A stretch of DNA of 49,108 nucleotides from Sphaerisporangium sp. (GCA_025964675.1 JAOPYI010000159.1:1-49108), one strand, 5' to 3'; positions 33,728-42,759 are shown, numbered from the stretch's first letter. Notes: generated from the letters alone by a model not told the origin. Made by a program: numbers and translations.

Positions 33728-35079
33728 CGCTCGGACACCACTTCGATGGGCATGGTGGGATCGTCGTGGTCCTTGGTCACGGTCTCGACCACCTCGTCGG
33801 CCTTGGGAGCGGGCACCTTGCCGGGAGGATCCCAGCCTCGCCGGTCGAGGGCCCTGAGGAAGGCGCCGACCATGACCGGGTCGAACTGCGTGCCGGCCCC
33901 CTTGCGCAGCTCGGCCATCGCCTCCTCCAGCGACTTCGCCTTGCGGTAGGCCCGGTCGGAGGTCATGGAGTCGAAGGCGTCGGCCACGGCGATGATGCGG
34001 GCGAACTCGGGGATCTCGGCCCCCGCGAGCCCCATGGGGTATCCCCCGCCGTCCTGGCGCTCGTGGTGGTGCATGATGCCGGCGAACGCCTCGTCGAGGA
34101 AGTCGATGCCCCGCACGATCTCGAGGCCGCGCATGGGGTGGAGCTGGATCGCGGCGAACTCCTCCTCGGTCAGCCGGCCTTCCTTCTGCAGGACCTTGGT
34201 CGGAACGCCGAGCTTGCCGACGTCGTGCAGCATCCCGGCGTAGCCGATCGCCCGCATCCGCTCGGGGCCCATGCCGATCTCCTGGGCGATCATCGTGGAG
34301 GCACTGGACACGCGCGTGCAGTGGCCCCGGGTGTAGTAGTCCTTGGTCTCCACCGCCTGGCACAGGGCCGCGATGGTCGCGTCGTACGAGCGCTGCTGGG
34401 CGAGGTACTGGCCGAAGGCCCACCGCGCGATGAACAGCGGCAGCAGCACGAGCACCGCCGAGATCGACTGGACGGTGGCCCAAAGCCCGGCGATCAGCAG
34501 GCCGAACGTGGCGTACCCGAGATAGGACACCATGAACTGGGCCAGCCCGCGCAACGGCACCTCGCCGGTGCGAAGCTGCCCGGCCAGCCACAGCATGACC
34601 GCGAACAGCACGAAGTTGAGCGGCACGAAGACCGCCGCCGCTCCCATGAAGGGACCGAGCAGGTCGGTGAACCGGTCGACGCCCGGCACGTCCTGGTGGC
34701 CGCCCAGCCGGTCGAAGACCCACCCCGCCGCATAGCCGCAGATGGCGAACTGGGCTCCGTTGAACAACCGCTTGTGGAGGGGCAGGCCGGGCCGCACGCT
34801 CAGCACGGCCGTCGCCCCGACCATCGCCGCGCCCACGTCGCCCACCAGCACCACCGCGGCCAGGGCCGCCGAGAAGCTGACCGACATCGCCGCCTGCTCG
34901 ACGTTGAGCAGCGTCGGAACCGACTCGCAGACCAGGAACAGCAAAGCCAGGACGAGCAGGGTGGGCCACTCTCGCTCGCCCAGGCGCTCGGGGACCACCA
35001 GTCCCCGCCCGATCAGCGCCGCTGCCACCCCGACGATCGTGACGAGGTACACCTTCGCCGGCCCCGGTAGATCACGCAC
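33724..35079 (-). CDS. Membrane HD-GYP domain phosphodiesterase
   Basis: A 451-residue protein with about six membrane segments (residues 10-230) and a C-terminal HD-GYP domain. All signature parts are visible: H-D at 285-286 (GMLHDVGKLG), HHHE at 337-340, and DGGGYP at 343-348, followed by ADAFDSMTSDRAYR. The domain hydrolyses cyclic di-GMP in known relatives. GTG 35079 follows GAGGCGG. It is preceded 32 nt upstream by a 49-residue membrane peptide gene and followed by an overlapping degenerate paralogue. Confidence 0.92.
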   Translation of the reverse strand: MRDLPGPAKVYLVTIVGVAAALIGRGLVVPERLGEREWPTLLVLALLFLVCESVPTLLNVEQAAMSVSFSAALAAVVLVGDVGAAMVGATAVLSVRPGLPLHKRLFNGAQFAICGYAAGWVFDRLGGHQDVPGVDRFTDLLGPFMGAAAVFVPLNFVLFAVMLWLAGQLRTGEVPLRGLAQFMVSYLGYATFGLLIAGLWATVQSISAVLVLLPLFIARWAFGQYLAQQRSYDATIAALCQAVETKDYYTRGHCTRVSSASTMIAQEIGMGPERMRAIGYAGMLHDVGKLGVPTKVLQKEGRLTEEEFAAIQLHPMRGLEIVRGIDFLDEAFAGIMHHHERQDGGGYPMGLAGAEIPEFARIIAVADAFDSMTSDRAYRKAKSLEEAMAELRKGAGTQFDPVMVGAFLRALDRRGWDPPGKVPAPKADEVVETVTKDHDDPTMPIEVVSER

Positions 35080-35111
35080 TGCCGCCGCCTCGGGCCGTCA
35101 CGGGCACTCGC

Positions 35112-35261
35112 TCAGGTCCAGGAGATGCCCGAGGGCACTTCGATCGTGCCCCCCACGAGAACCGCCAGAGCTAGCAGGCCCAGACCGAGCAGACCCAAAC
35201 CCCAAGCCGGGCCGCCGTTTCCTATGGCCGCCACCATGCGTGTGGCCATTGCCTTCACCAT
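35112..35261 (-). CDS. 49-residue single-pass membrane peptide
   Basis: ATG 35261, with GGGGAGG 6 nt before it, opens a 49-residue frame ending at TGA 35112. The peptide has a short N-terminus with two basic residues (MVKAMATRMV), one hydrophobic helix GLGLLGLGLLALAVLVGG, and a short external tail ending SGISWT. It lies directly upstream of the HD-GYP gene in the same direction, so co-transcription is likely. It is too short for many gene finders. I recognise no family. Confidence 0.6.
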   Translation of the reverse strand: MVKAMATRMVAAIGNGGPAWGLGLLGLGLLALAVLVGGTIEVPSGISWT

Positions 35262-35366
35262 GTGCCGCCTCCCCATCGAGTCCGGCTTCAGGCTACAGAA
35301 ACCAGCGGGACCCGTACGGGAAGTCGAAGAATCGCATCCAAAGCGTAATCAAACCACTACCAGGAG

Positions 35367-36299
35367 CTAACGCGATCTCGCCCATTCGACGGTGGCCTTC
35401 AGGCCGGTGGCCAGGTCGGTGCGCGGGCGCCAGCCGAGGCCTTCGACCGCCGGGGCGGGGTCGACCGCCATCGCGGGCAGGTCGCCGAGCCGGGCGGGCT
35501 CGAACCTCGGCTCGTCCGCCGCCCCAGCCGCGCCGGCGACCAGGGCGTGCAGCTCGCGGTCCGTCGTCTGCGTGCCCGTACCCAGGTTGAACCTGCGGCC
35601 GTCGCCCCGCGAGGAGCAGGCGCGGGCGAACCCCTCGACGACGTCGTCGACGAAGACGTAGTCGCGGGTCTGGGAGCCGTCGCCGTAGACCACGGTGGGA
35701 CTGCCGCGCAGCAGCGCGTCGGTGAAGATCGAGACGACCCCCGCCTCGCCTTCGGGCGACTGGCGCGGGCCGTAGACGTTGGAAAGGACCAGGGTGGTGT
35801 ACTCCAGGCCGTGCAGCGCCCTGAACATCGACAGGTAGATCTCGCCGCTGAGCTTGGACGCCGCGTACGGCGAGCGGGCGTCGGTGGCCGCGTCACCCGG
35901 GACGGGGATCGCGGCGGGCCGGCCGTAGACCGCCACGGAGGAGGCGTAGACGACCTTCCTCGCCCCGGCAGAGCGCGCGGCCTCAAGCACGTTGACCGTG
36001 CCCTCGACGTTGAGCCGGGCGTCGCGCACCGGGTCGGCCACGCTGGCGCGCACGCTGATCTGCGCGGCGAGGTGGCACACGACCTCGGGCCGCCACTCGG
36101 ACATCAGGCCGCTCAGGACGGCGGCCCTGATATCGAGCTCGTGCAGCTGGAACCGGGGGCTCCCCGCCGCGGCGGCGAGGTTCTTGTGATCGCCCGACGA
36201 GAGGTCGTCCACGACGGCCACCTCGTGGCCGTCGCCCAGCAGCCGGTCCACTAGGGTTGATCCGATGAACCCGGCGCCGCCGGTTACGAGTAGCCGCAT
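35367..36299 (-). CDS. NAD-dependent sugar epimerase/dehydratase (SDR, GalE-like)
   Basis: A 310-residue extended short-chain dehydrogenase: the NAD loop GGAGFIGS at residues 7-14, the acid-sensing VVDDLSSG, and the catalytic Y-A-A-S-K (SPYAASKLSGE) with an upstream Ser (YASSVAVYG). The LSNVYGPRQ and TRDYVFVDDV blocks are typical of UDP-glucose or related nucleotide-sugar 4-epimerases. Substrate is unknown; no glycosyltransferase cluster is nearby. Start at ATG 36299, immediately after the rsrA stop region (17 nt), so it may be downstream in the sigR-rsrA transcript. Confidence 0.9.
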   Translation of the reverse strand: MRLLVTGGAGFIGSTLVDRLLGDGHEVAVVDDLSSGDHKNLAAAAGSPRFQLHELDIRAAVLSGLMSEWRPEVVCHLAAQISVRASVADPVRDARLNVEGTVNVLEAARSAGARKVVYASSVAVYGRPAAIPVPGDAATDARSPYAASKLSGEIYLSMFRALHGLEYTTLVLSNVYGPRQSPEGEAGVVSIFTDALLRGSPTVVYGDGSQTRDYVFVDDVVEGFARACSSRGDGRRFNLGTGTQTTDRELHALVAGAAGAADEPRFEPARLGDLPAMAVDPAPAVEGLGWRPRTDLATGLKATVEWARSR

Positions 36300-36316
36300 C
36301 CCGGCATCCTAGGCGA

Positions 36317-36598
36317 TCAGCCGATGGGTGACTCGGCGGCGAGCTGGGCCCGCACCGTCTCGATGCGCTGGAGCACCTTCGACCGCAGGTCCTCCGGCAC
36401 GGTGTCGCATCCGCAGTGCTTGGCGACGAGCTGTTTCACGACGTTTTCCAGGCCGTATTCCTCCAGGCAGGGCCCGCACTCGTCGAGATGCTCCCTTATG
36501 TCGGACCGGCGGCGGTCGTCAAGCTCGCCGTCGAGGAAGGTGTAGACCCTGTCCAGAACTTCCTTGCAGTCGGTGTCGTGCGGCTTGCCACAGCTCAT
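36317..36598 (-). CDS. rsrA: Thiol-disulfide zinc anti-sigma factor RsrA
   Basis: A 93-residue anti-sigma factor of the ZAS family. ATG 36598 is used, since it places Cys3, Cys11, His37, Cys41 and Cys44 exactly as in S. coelicolor RsrA; the H37-x3-C41-x2-C44 motif (HLDECGPC) and C11 bind zinc and are oxidised under disulfide stress. A C-G-C pair follows near 62-64. It holds SigR inactive until thiol stress. It begins 73 nt after the sigR stop, a larger gap than the close spacing known in Streptomyces. Confidence 0.93.
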   Translation of the reverse strand: MSCGKPHDTDCKEVLDRVYTFLDGELDDRRRSDIREHLDECGPCLEEYGLENVVKQLVAKHCGCDTVPEDLRSKVLQRIETVRAQLAAESPIG

Positions 36599-36671
36599 GC
36601 CCAACACCTCACCAGGGTGCCGCATCGGCGACCGCCCATCACCGCGATTTGATCAATATCGCCGCGCTGCG

Positions 36672-37355
36672 TCACGACGGCTCCTCCGATCGCACAAGCC
36701 CGCGTCCGCGTGCGTAGTCCTCGAGTTGTGTCCGCAGCTGGCGTCGTCCGCGGTGCAGACGGGACATCACGGTCCCGATAGGGGTGCCCATGATGTCGGC
36801 GATCTCCTTGTACGGAAAGCCTTCGACATCGGCCAGATAGACCGCGATCCGGAAATCTTCGGGCAGCGCGGCCAGAGCGTCCTTGATGTCGCTGTCGGGG
36901 AGGTGCTCGAGCGCCTCGATCTCAGCGGACTTCAGACCGGCCGATGTGTGCGACTCCGCGCGCGCGAGCTGCCAGTCCTCGATGTCCTCGGTGCCGGACT
37001 GCTTCGGCTCCCGCTGCTTCTTGCGGTAGCTGTTGATGAAGGTGTTGGTGAGAATGCGGTAAAGCCAGGCCTTGAGGTTCGTCCCCTCCTGGAACTGGTG
37101 GAACGACCCGAAGGCCTTGGCGAAGGTGTCCTGGAGCAGGTCCTCCGCATCCGCGGGATTTCTGGTCATCCGGAGCGCGGCAGAGTAGAGCTGGTCGAGG
37201 TACGGCATTGCGTCGCGCTCGAACCGCTCGCTGCGCTGCTCCAGAGTCTCCTCGGCTGTCTTGGAGACCGAACCCACCCCCTTATACGCACCGTACACAG
37301 CCGAGAATACCGGCTTGTGTAGGACGGCCCGCTCACCGACCTCGGCCATCAGCAT
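36672..37355 (-). CDS. sigR: ECF sigma factor SigR (thiol stress)
   Basis: A 227-residue ECF sigma factor. ATG 37355 has GAGGAGG 9 nt upstream; a second ATG at 37349 is possible. Region 2 ([22 protein letters not shown] and KAFGSFHQF) and the nearly invariant [22 protein letters not shown] segment, then region 4 ([20 protein letters not shown] plus [20 protein letters not shown]), are very close to Streptomyces SigR and mycobacterial SigH. It directs transcription of thioredoxin and mycothiol-related genes. Its promoter contains a SigR-type site, so it is probably self-activating. Confidence 0.96.
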   Translation of the reverse strand: MLMAEVGERAVLHKPVFSAVYGAYKGVGSVSKTAEETLEQRSERFERDAMPYLDQLYSAALRMTRNPADAEDLLQDTFAKAFGSFHQFQEGTNLKAWLYRILTNTFINSYRKKQREPKQSGTEDIEDWQLARAESHTSAGLKSAEIEALEHLPDSDIKDALAALPEDFRIAVYLADVEGFPYKEIADIMGTPIGTVMSRLHRGRRQLRTQLEDYARGRGLVRSEEPS

Positions 37356-37370
37356 GGGACGGAACCTCCT

Positions 37371-37418
37371 CGCGTGTTTACACGCGTCTGCAACACGCGA
37401 GGCATAGCATCTGTTCCC
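37371..37418 (-). promoter_or_regulatory. SigR-type autoregulatory promoter with adjacent palindrome
   Basis: On the minus strand, GGGAAC (37413-37418) and GTT (37392-37394) are separated by 18 nt, matching the known GGGAAT-N18-GTT pattern of SigR promoters. Downstream, CGCGTGT-AA-ACACGCG (37371-37386) is a perfect palindrome directly before the GAGGAGG ribosome site. An 11-bp repeat CCTCGCGTGTT (37368-37378) / AACACGCGAGG (37392-37402) partly overlaps it and covers the -10 and the ribosome site. Confidence 0.7.
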
Positions 37419-37512
37419 GGTAAGTAGAAGGTGACGAACGACCCGGTACGGGGAAAAAGATACGTACCGGCTGGTAGCCAATCCCCGGAGCCCCGACCGT
37501 CCAGGAGCACTC

Positions 37513-38259
37513 GTGCTGCCCATCCCAGCCAACGAACTGAACGGCTCAGGCGCACTCGGGCCGTACTGGACCTTCTACCACGCCGTCGTGGCCGAGCAGC
37601 TCCGGCGCTGGCTCCCGGAGCGCCCATGCCTGCTCCTCGACCTGTCGGGCGGGCGCGGGCGCTGGCCGGCGCAGGCGGCCGGCGCGGGACACCACGTGAT
37701 CGAGGTGGTCGACTTCCGGCGTCCCGCCGATCCCTGGCTGCGCGACGCCTCCAACCGCATCCGCAGGGTGAGGGCCGACGACCTCGGCTTCCTGCCCGAC
37801 GCCTCGGTCGACGCGGTCATCGCCGAGGAGCGCGTGCTGTCGCTCGAGCTGATGGCCGAGTCCACGATGGAAGACGTCGTGCGTGTGCTGAAGCCGGGCG
37901 GGCGCGTGCTGGCCTGCGTCGACTCGCTGGTGCTCGGCATGGCGATCATGGCCGAGCAGAACTACTGGGCTCACCTCGTCCAGACCGGCACCGGTGAGGT
38001 GATGCTCGTGCCGTGGCCCGACGGCAGCATCACCCGCTGCTTCACCAGCTCCCAGCTCCGCGAGCTGCTGGCCGACGCCGGCCTCGAGGTCGAGTGGGTG
38101 CGGCCGCGCACGGTGCTGTCGCCCTCGACCGTGGACCACGTCCTCGCCGCCGACACCCGGGCGCTCAACTGGCTCGTGCGCACGGAGCTGGACGCCCACC
38201 CCGACGACGACGACACGGTGGGCATCCACCTCGTGGCGAGCGCGCGCAGGCCCGGATAG
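37513..38259 (+). CDS. SAM-dependent methyltransferase (class I)
   Basis: A 248-residue Rossmann-fold methyltransferase-like protein. The SAM-binding motif I is [20 protein letters not shown] (motif within residues 40-60), followed by the acidic loop IEVVDF and the [15 protein letters not shown] and [14 protein letters not shown] motifs. The C-terminal half is Asp-rich near residue 230. GTG 37513 follows AGGAG. Substrate is unknown. Divergent from sigR with about 157 nt between starts. Confidence 0.82.
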   Translation: MLPIPANELNGSGALGPYWTFYHAVVAEQLRRWLPERPCLLLDLSGGRGRWPAQAAGAGHHVIEVVDFRRPADPWLRDASNRIRRVRADDLGFLPDASVDAVIAEERVLSLELMAESTMEDVVRVLKPGGRVLACVDSLVLGMAIMAEQNYWAHLVQTGTGEVMLVPWPDGSITRCFTSSQLRELLADAGLEVEWVRPRTVLSPSTVDHVLAADTRALNWLVRTELDAHPDDDDTVGIHLVASARRPG

Positions 38260-38299
38260 GCGAAGCGGCGGGCGGCCTGGAGTCGTGCCGCGCCGCGTT

Positions 38300-39049
38300 T
38301 CAGAACAGGGCCGCCTCGGGGCTCTCGGGTTCGATGAGCTGGGGGCCGTTGTTCCTGACGCTGTTGACCTCGCTCGACACCGGGTACGCGGCGAGCCCGC
38401 TCGGCAACCCCGTGTCCAGCAGGTCGAGGACCTTGCCAGGCTCGGTGCGCCCGGGGTCGAGCCAGTCGGCCCACCTGTCCCGTCCGATGATCACGGGCAT
38501 GCGGTCGTGGATGTGCCCGAGGGCGTCCTCGGCGGTCGTGGTGATCACCGTGCAGCTGATGAGCCACTTCATCGGGTCGTCGTCCGCCCGCGTGGGGTCC
38601 TTCCAGAACTCGTACAGCCCGGCCATCGCCATCACGCCGCCGTCCGACGGGTGAATGAAGTAGGGCTGCTTGTTCTTCTTGTCGGCGCGGTACCACTCGT
38701 AGTAGCCGTCGGCGGGCAGCAGGCACCTGCGGCGCGCGAATGCCTTGCGGAACGCCGGCTTCTCCGCGAGCGTCTCGACCCGTGCGTTGATCATGCGAGA
38801 GCCGATGGACGGGTCCTTGGCCCAGCTGGGCACGAGCCCCCACTTCAGCACCCGCAGCTGCCTCGTGGGCTCCGGCTCCCCCTCACCGCCCGCCTCCGGC
38901 TCCTCGGGGCGTGTGAGCACGGCGTACACCTTCTTGGTAGGGGCGACGTTGTAGTCCGCGTAGAGCTCCTCGGACGTGCCGTCCAGCCCGACCTCGAACT
39001 CCTCGATCAACTCCTGGCGCTTGCGCGCTGACGCGTATCTCCCGCACAT
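38300..39049 (-). CDS. SRAP-family abasic-site DNA-protein crosslinking protein (YedK/HMCES-like)
   Basis: A 249-residue protein starting at ATG 39049 ([18 protein letters not shown]), so that Cys2 becomes the N-terminal residue after methionine removal and forms the thiazolidine link to abasic sites. The conserved Asn (INARVET), Glu (DGYYEWYR) and His ([11 protein letters not shown]) positions of the active site are present. The upstream frame from 39067 would bury Cys2 and is not used. Role: protection of abasic sites in single-stranded DNA. Divergent from aroA, the order seen in mycobacteria. Confidence 0.92.
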   Translation of the reverse strand: MCGRYASARKRQELIEEFEVGLDGTSEELYADYNVAPTKKVYAVLTRPEEPEAGGEGEPEPTRQLRVLKWGLVPSWAKDPSIGSRMINARVETLAEKPAFRKAFARRRCLLPADGYYEWYRADKKNKQPYFIHPSDGGVMAMAGLYEFWKDPTRADDDPMKWLISCTVITTTAEDALGHIHDRMPVIIGRDRWADWLDPGRTEPGKVLDLLDTGLPSGLAAYPVSSEVNSVRNNGPQLIEPESPEAALF

Positions 39050-39185
39050 GCCCATAGACTGCCGCACCGGCGCGAGTCGCGCGGTCCTCCGGCGGGAAAC
39101 CGTTCACCCGATCGCGCCACGGACGGCCGCGCCCACAGGCGTGCGTCACTCCTTTCGCGGGGAGGCTCCCGGTAGGCTCGGAGCT

Positions 39186-40463
39186 ATGTCAGCTCCCCTG
39201 TGGACAGCGCCGGAGGCGACCGCCCCCGTCGACGCGACCGTCCGGCTGCCCGGGTCCAAGTCGGTGACCAACCGCGCCCTCCTGCTCGCCGCGCTCGCCG
39301 ACGGCCCCGGCACCGTACGGCTGGCGCTGCGCAGCCGCGACGCCGATCTGATGGTGGCGGCCCTGCGGTCGCTCGGGGCGGAGCTGACCGCCTCCGACGA
39401 GAGCGTCTCCGGGGTCGACTGGCGCGTCGTCCCGGGCCCGGTGCGCGGTGGAACGTCGATCGACGTGGGCCTCGCCGGCACGGTCATGAGGTTCGTCCCG
39501 CCGATGGCGGCGCTCGCCGACGGCGTGGTGGCGTTCGACGGCGACCCGCACGCCCGCAAGCGGCCGATGGGCCCGATCCTCAGCGCCTTGCGCACCCTCG
39601 GCGCCGAGGTCAGCGGCGACGCGCTGCCGTTCACCATCCGGGGCCCGCTGTCGGGGGGCGAGGTCACGCTGGACGCCTCGGCGTCCTCGCAGCTCGTCTC
39701 GGGGCTGCTTCTGGCCGCCGCGCGCTTCGACAAGGGCGTGACCGTGCGCCACAGCGGCCCCCCCGTGCCGTCCATGCCCCACATCGAGATGACCGTGCAC
39801 ATGCTCCGCGCCGCCGGGGTGAGCGTGGACGACACCGAGCCCGACCTCTGGCGCGTCGAGCCCGGCCCGATCGCGGCCCGCGACCTCACGGTCGAGCCCG
39901 ACCTGTCCAACGCCGCCCCGTTCCTGGCGGCGGCCCTCGTGAGCGGGGGCACCGTCACGATCCCCGGCTGGCCGGATGAGACCACGCAGGGTGGCGACGC
40001 GCTGCGCGAGCTGCTTCCGCGCATGGGCGCGACCGTCACCCGCACCCCCGACGGCCTGAAGGTCACCGGCGGCGGGCCGATCGGCGGCATCGACGCCGAC
40101 CTGCACGACGTCGGCGAGCTGACCCCGACGATCGCCGCCCTGGCCGCGCTGGCGGGCTCGCCGAGCACGCTGCGCGGCATCGCGCACCTGCGAGGCCACG
40201 AGACCGACCGGCTGGCCGCGCTGGCCACCGAGATCAACGGGCTGGGCGGACACGTGACCGAGACCGACGACGGCCTCGTGATCACGCCGCGGCCGCTCAG
40301 CGCCGGGGTGTTCCGCAGCTACGCCGACCACCGGATGGCGACGGCCGGAGCGGTGATCGGGCTGGCCGTCCCCGGGGTCCAGGTGGAGGACATCGCGACC
40401 ACCGCCAAGACCCTCCCCGAGTTCGCCCGCATGTGGGCGCTGATGCTGGGGGAGGGCCGCTGA
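39186..40463 (+). CDS. aroA: 3-phosphoshikimate 1-carboxyvinyltransferase (EPSP synthase)
   Basis: A 425-residue enzyme of the shikimate pathway that joins PEP and shikimate 3-phosphate. ATG 39186 is used, since the upstream open frame to 38976 is not homologous. Conserved parts: [67 protein letters not shown], and near the C-terminus the catalytic [12 protein letters not shown]. The stop codon overlaps the proposed CTG start of rsgA (CTGA), so the two genes are likely co-translated. Confidence 0.96.
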   Translation: MSAPLWTAPEATAPVDATVRLPGSKSVTNRALLLAALADGPGTVRLALRSRDADLMVAALRSLGAELTASDESVSGVDWRVVPGPVRGGTSIDVGLAGTVMRFVPPMAALADGVVAFDGDPHARKRPMGPILSALRTLGAEVSGDALPFTIRGPLSGGEVTLDASASSQLVSGLLLAAARFDKGVTVRHSGPPVPSMPHIEMTVHMLRAAGVSVDDTEPDLWRVEPGPIAARDLTVEPDLSNAAPFLAAALVSGGTVTIPGWPDETTQGGDALRELLPRMGATVTRTPDGLKVTGGGPIGGIDADLHDVGELTPTIAALAALAGSPSTLRGIAHLRGHETDRLAALATEINGLGGHVTETDDGLVITPRPLSAGVFRSYADHRMATAGAVIGLAVPGVQVEDIATTAKTLPEFARMWALMLGEGR

Positions 40464-41500
40464 GAAAGAGAGAGTACGACGAGGAGGACGTGCGGGTCAG
40501 GCCGGGCAAGGGGTCCCGGCCGAGGACCAGGCGCCGTCCCGCGCACGAGGACGCCGTCGCGGCCTTCATCGTGGCGGTCGACCGAGGCCGCTACACCTGC
40601 CTCGTGGGCGATGACGTGGCCGAGGCCCCCGGCGACGGCCGCAGGGGGAAGAAGCGCAAGGAGCCCGCGCGTCCGGTGACGGCGATGCGGGCCCGCGAGC
40701 TCGGCCGTAAGGGCATCGTGGTCGGCGACCGGGTGAGCCTGGTCGGCGACACCTCCGGCCGGCCCGACACGCTGGCGCGGATCGTCCGCATCGAACCACG
40801 CATCTCGATGCTGCGGCGCAGCGCCGACGACACCGACGAGGTCGAGCGTCCCATCGTGGCCAACGCCGACCAGCTCGTGATCGTCACGGCGCTGGCCGAC
40901 CCGCCGCCCCGGCCGAGGATGATCGACCGCATGCTGGTCGCCGCCTTCGACGCCGACATCGAGCCGCTGCTCTGCCTCACCAAGGCCGACCTCGCGGCTC
41001 CTGACGAGCTGGTCGCCCGCTACGAGCCGCTCGGCGTGCCCTACCTCGTGGTGCGGAAGGGCGGCGAGCTCGACGAGGTGCGGTCCCGGCTGAACGACCG
41101 GCTGAGCGTGCTCGTCGGCCACTCGGGGGTGGGCAAGTCCACCCTCGTCAACGCCCTGGTGCCGGACGCCGGGCGGGCCGTGTCCCACGTGAACGCCGTG
41201 ACGGGGCGCGGGCGTCACACCTCCAGCTCGGCCGTCGCCCTCGAGCTGCCCGGCGGCGGCTGGATCATCGACACCCCGGGCGTGCGCAGCTTCGGTCTCG
41301 GGCACGTCTCGATCGACAACGTGCTGGCCGCCTTTCCCCCTCTCGCCGAAGGCACCGTCCACTGCCCGAAGGGCTGCACCCACCGGGGCGAGGAATGCTC
41401 CCTCGACACCTGGGTGGCGCAGGGCCATGCCGACCCGAGGAGCCTCGAGTCGCTCCGCCGCCTGCTCGCCAGCCGCGACGGCGCCCCTGACGACGACTGA
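40460..41500 (+). CDS. rsgA: Small ribosomal subunit biogenesis GTPase RsgA
   Basis: A circularly permuted GTPase that helps 30S maturation. The GTP motifs appear in the order G4 (TKAD), G1 (GHSGVGKST), G2, G3 (DTPG), and a C-terminal zinc site is seen ([12 protein letters not shown]). The N-terminal OB region includes [10 protein letters not shown]. The first codon aligned with actinobacterial homologues ([16 protein letters not shown]) is CTG at 40460, overlapping the aroA stop as CTGA, with GGAG 5 nt upstream. A GTG at 40433 in the same frame is the alternative (355 residues) but lies inside aroA with no ribosome site of similar quality. Confidence 0.9.
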   Translation: MRKREYDEEDVRVRPGKGSRPRTRRRPAHEDAVAAFIVAVDRGRYTCLVGDDVAEAPGDGRRGKKRKEPARPVTAMRARELGRKGIVVGDRVSLVGDTSGRPDTLARIVRIEPRISMLRRSADDTDEVERPIVANADQLVIVTALADPPPRPRMIDRMLVAAFDADIEPLLCLTKADLAAPDELVARYEPLGVPYLVVRKGGELDEVRSRLNDRLSVLVGHSGVGKSTLVNALVPDAGRAVSHVNAVTGRGRHTSSSAVALELPGGGWIIDTPGVRSFGLGHVSIDNVLAAFPPLAEGTVHCPKGCTHRGEECSLDTWVAQGHADPRSLESLRRLLASRDGAPDDD

Positions 41501-41590
41501 GCCGCCGCGACACTCCGGTGAACCGGGCACGGCGCTCCGGAACCATGCAGACCTGATGAAACCGGCGGCGGCACGATAGCGTTTGTCCCT

Positions 41591-42376
41591 GTGACGGGCT
41601 ATAGCGACGACCTGCGCCTGGCGCACATGATGGCCGACAGCGCCGATGATCTGACCATGCGCAGGTTCAAGGCCGTTGACCTGCGGGTCGATACGAAACC
41701 TGACCTCACGCCGGTGAGCGACGCAGACCGGGCGGTCGAGGAGGCCATCCGCGGCACCCTGCGCCGTGCCCGGCCGCGCGACGCCGTCGTGGGCGAGGAG
41801 ATGGGCAAGACCAGCGGGTACGGCTCCCGCTGCTGGGTCATCGACCCGATCGACGGCACCAAGAACTACGTGCGGGGCGTCCCGGTCTGGGCCACGCTCA
41901 TCGCGCTCATGGAGCAGGGGCGTGTCGTGGTCGGCGTGGTCTCGGCCCCCGCGCTGTCACGGCGCTGGTGGGCGGCGCGCGACGGCGGCGCGTGGACGGG
42001 GCGCAGCCTGACCAAGGCCTCCCGCTGCAACGTCTCGTCCGTGAGCCGCCTGCAGGACGCGTCGTTCTCCTACTCGAGCTTCGGCGGGTGGGAGGAGCGC
42101 GGGCGCCTCGACGAGTTCCTCGACCTCACCAGGACCGTCTGGCGCACTCGCGCCTACGGCGACTTCTGGTCGCACATGATGGTCGCCGAGGGCGCGGTCG
42201 ACATCTCCGCCGAGCCCGAACTGTCCGCGTGGGACATGGCCGCCCTCACCGTGATCGTCGAGGAGGCGGGCGGCGTCTGGACCGACCTGTCCGGCGCGCC
42301 CGACGTCGACGGCGGCAGCATGGTCTGCGCCAACCCGATCCTGCACGGCGAGGTGCTGAAGCGCCTCGGCGACTGA
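41591..42376 (+). CDS. hisN: Histidinol-phosphate phosphatase (inositol-monophosphatase family)
   Basis: A 261-residue metal-dependent phosphatase. The metal-binding motif is VIDPIDGTKNYVRGVPVW (DPIDGT at about residues 84-89), with Glu in VVGEEMGK and the second metal motif SAWDMAALTVIVEEAGG near the C-terminus. Sequence resembles the actinobacterial HisN enzymes of histidine synthesis. GTG 41591 begins 90 nt after rsgA in the same direction. An inositol-phosphate or other sugar-phosphate substrate is possible. Confidence 0.85.
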   Translation: MTGYSDDLRLAHMMADSADDLTMRRFKAVDLRVDTKPDLTPVSDADRAVEEAIRGTLRRARPRDAVVGEEMGKTSGYGSRCWVIDPIDGTKNYVRGVPVWATLIALMEQGRVVVGVVSAPALSRRWWAARDGGAWTGRSLTKASRCNVSSVSRLQDASFSYSSFGGWEERGRLDEFLDLTRTVWRTRAYGDFWSHMMVAEGAVDISAEPELSAWDMAALTVIVEEAGGVWTDLSGAPDVDGGSMVCANPILHGEVLKRLGD

Positions 42377-42379
42377 GCG

Positions 42380-42416
42380 ACACGGGCCCGCCCTATTGGA
42401 AAGACCGGGCCCCTGT
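42380..42416. terminator. Bidirectional terminator between hisN and the Cys-rich peptide gene
   Basis: GGGCCCG (42384-42390) / CGGGCCC (42406-42412) is extended by ACA (42380-42382) and TGT (42414-42416) across one mismatch, with a 15-nt loop. It lies between two convergent genes. Confidence 0.6.
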
Positions 42417-42427
42417 GCCGCTCGTCC

Positions 42428-42502
42428 TCAGCGCTCGTCCGGTGGCCGGGAGATCACCCGGTCATCGAGGTAGCAACTGCAGTTACCGCATCCTGGAAGC
42501 AT
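42428..42502 (-). CDS. 24-residue Cys-rich peptide
   Basis: ATG 42502 opens a 24-residue frame ending at TGA 42428. The ribosome site GAGGAGGG, 5 nt upstream, is among the strongest in the window. Cysteines are at residues 5, 8 and 10 (G-C-G-N-C-S-C-Y), a C-x2-C-x-C pattern suited to metal binding, followed by an acidic/basic tail ending PPDER. It is divergent from pstS and convergent with hisN. No longer alternative frame is visible on this strand. I recognise no family. Confidence 0.55.
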   Translation of the reverse strand: MLPGCGNCSCYLDDRVISRPPDER

Positions 42503-42667
42503 GCCGACCCTCCTCGCCCGTCGTGTCATCGACGCTACGGCACATCCGGGCGCGCGTTACTGGCCGCAAGGGCATAGTCGCGTTCACCCCGTCGCACGGC
42601 CGGTCATCTAGCGCGTCATGACTGTGCAAAACGGCTTGGAACGAAGACAACGAGAGCGACCCGGCCC

Positions 42668-42711
42668 GTTCATTCCTCGTTCACCTTTATCCGGGGTCTA
42701 GGTCATCTTGA
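42668..42711. promoter_or_regulatory. Pho box upstream of pstS
   Basis: Two adjacent 11-nt units GTTCATTCCTC (42668-42678) and GTTCACCTTTA (42679-42689) match the PhoP direct-repeat pattern of actinobacteria, and a further unit GGTCATCTTGA (42701-42711) sits exactly in the same 11-nt phase after one degenerate unit. It lies about 50-90 nt before the pstS GTG. Confidence 0.75.
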
Positions 42712-42759
42712 CTCCCTAGCGTCCTACTCGTTGAAGGACAACGTGGGAGGACAATTACC

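Noticed and set aside
33728-34969. Extended upstream part of the 840-codon frame containing the second HD protein
   Set aside because: This part is out of frame with the intact HD-GYP gene that occupies the same DNA; the real gene starts at GTG 33727.
39050-39185. LexA/SOS box in the SRAP-aroA divergent region
   Set aside because: Only GAA-N4-TTC was seen, without the GAAC-N4-GTTC spacing.
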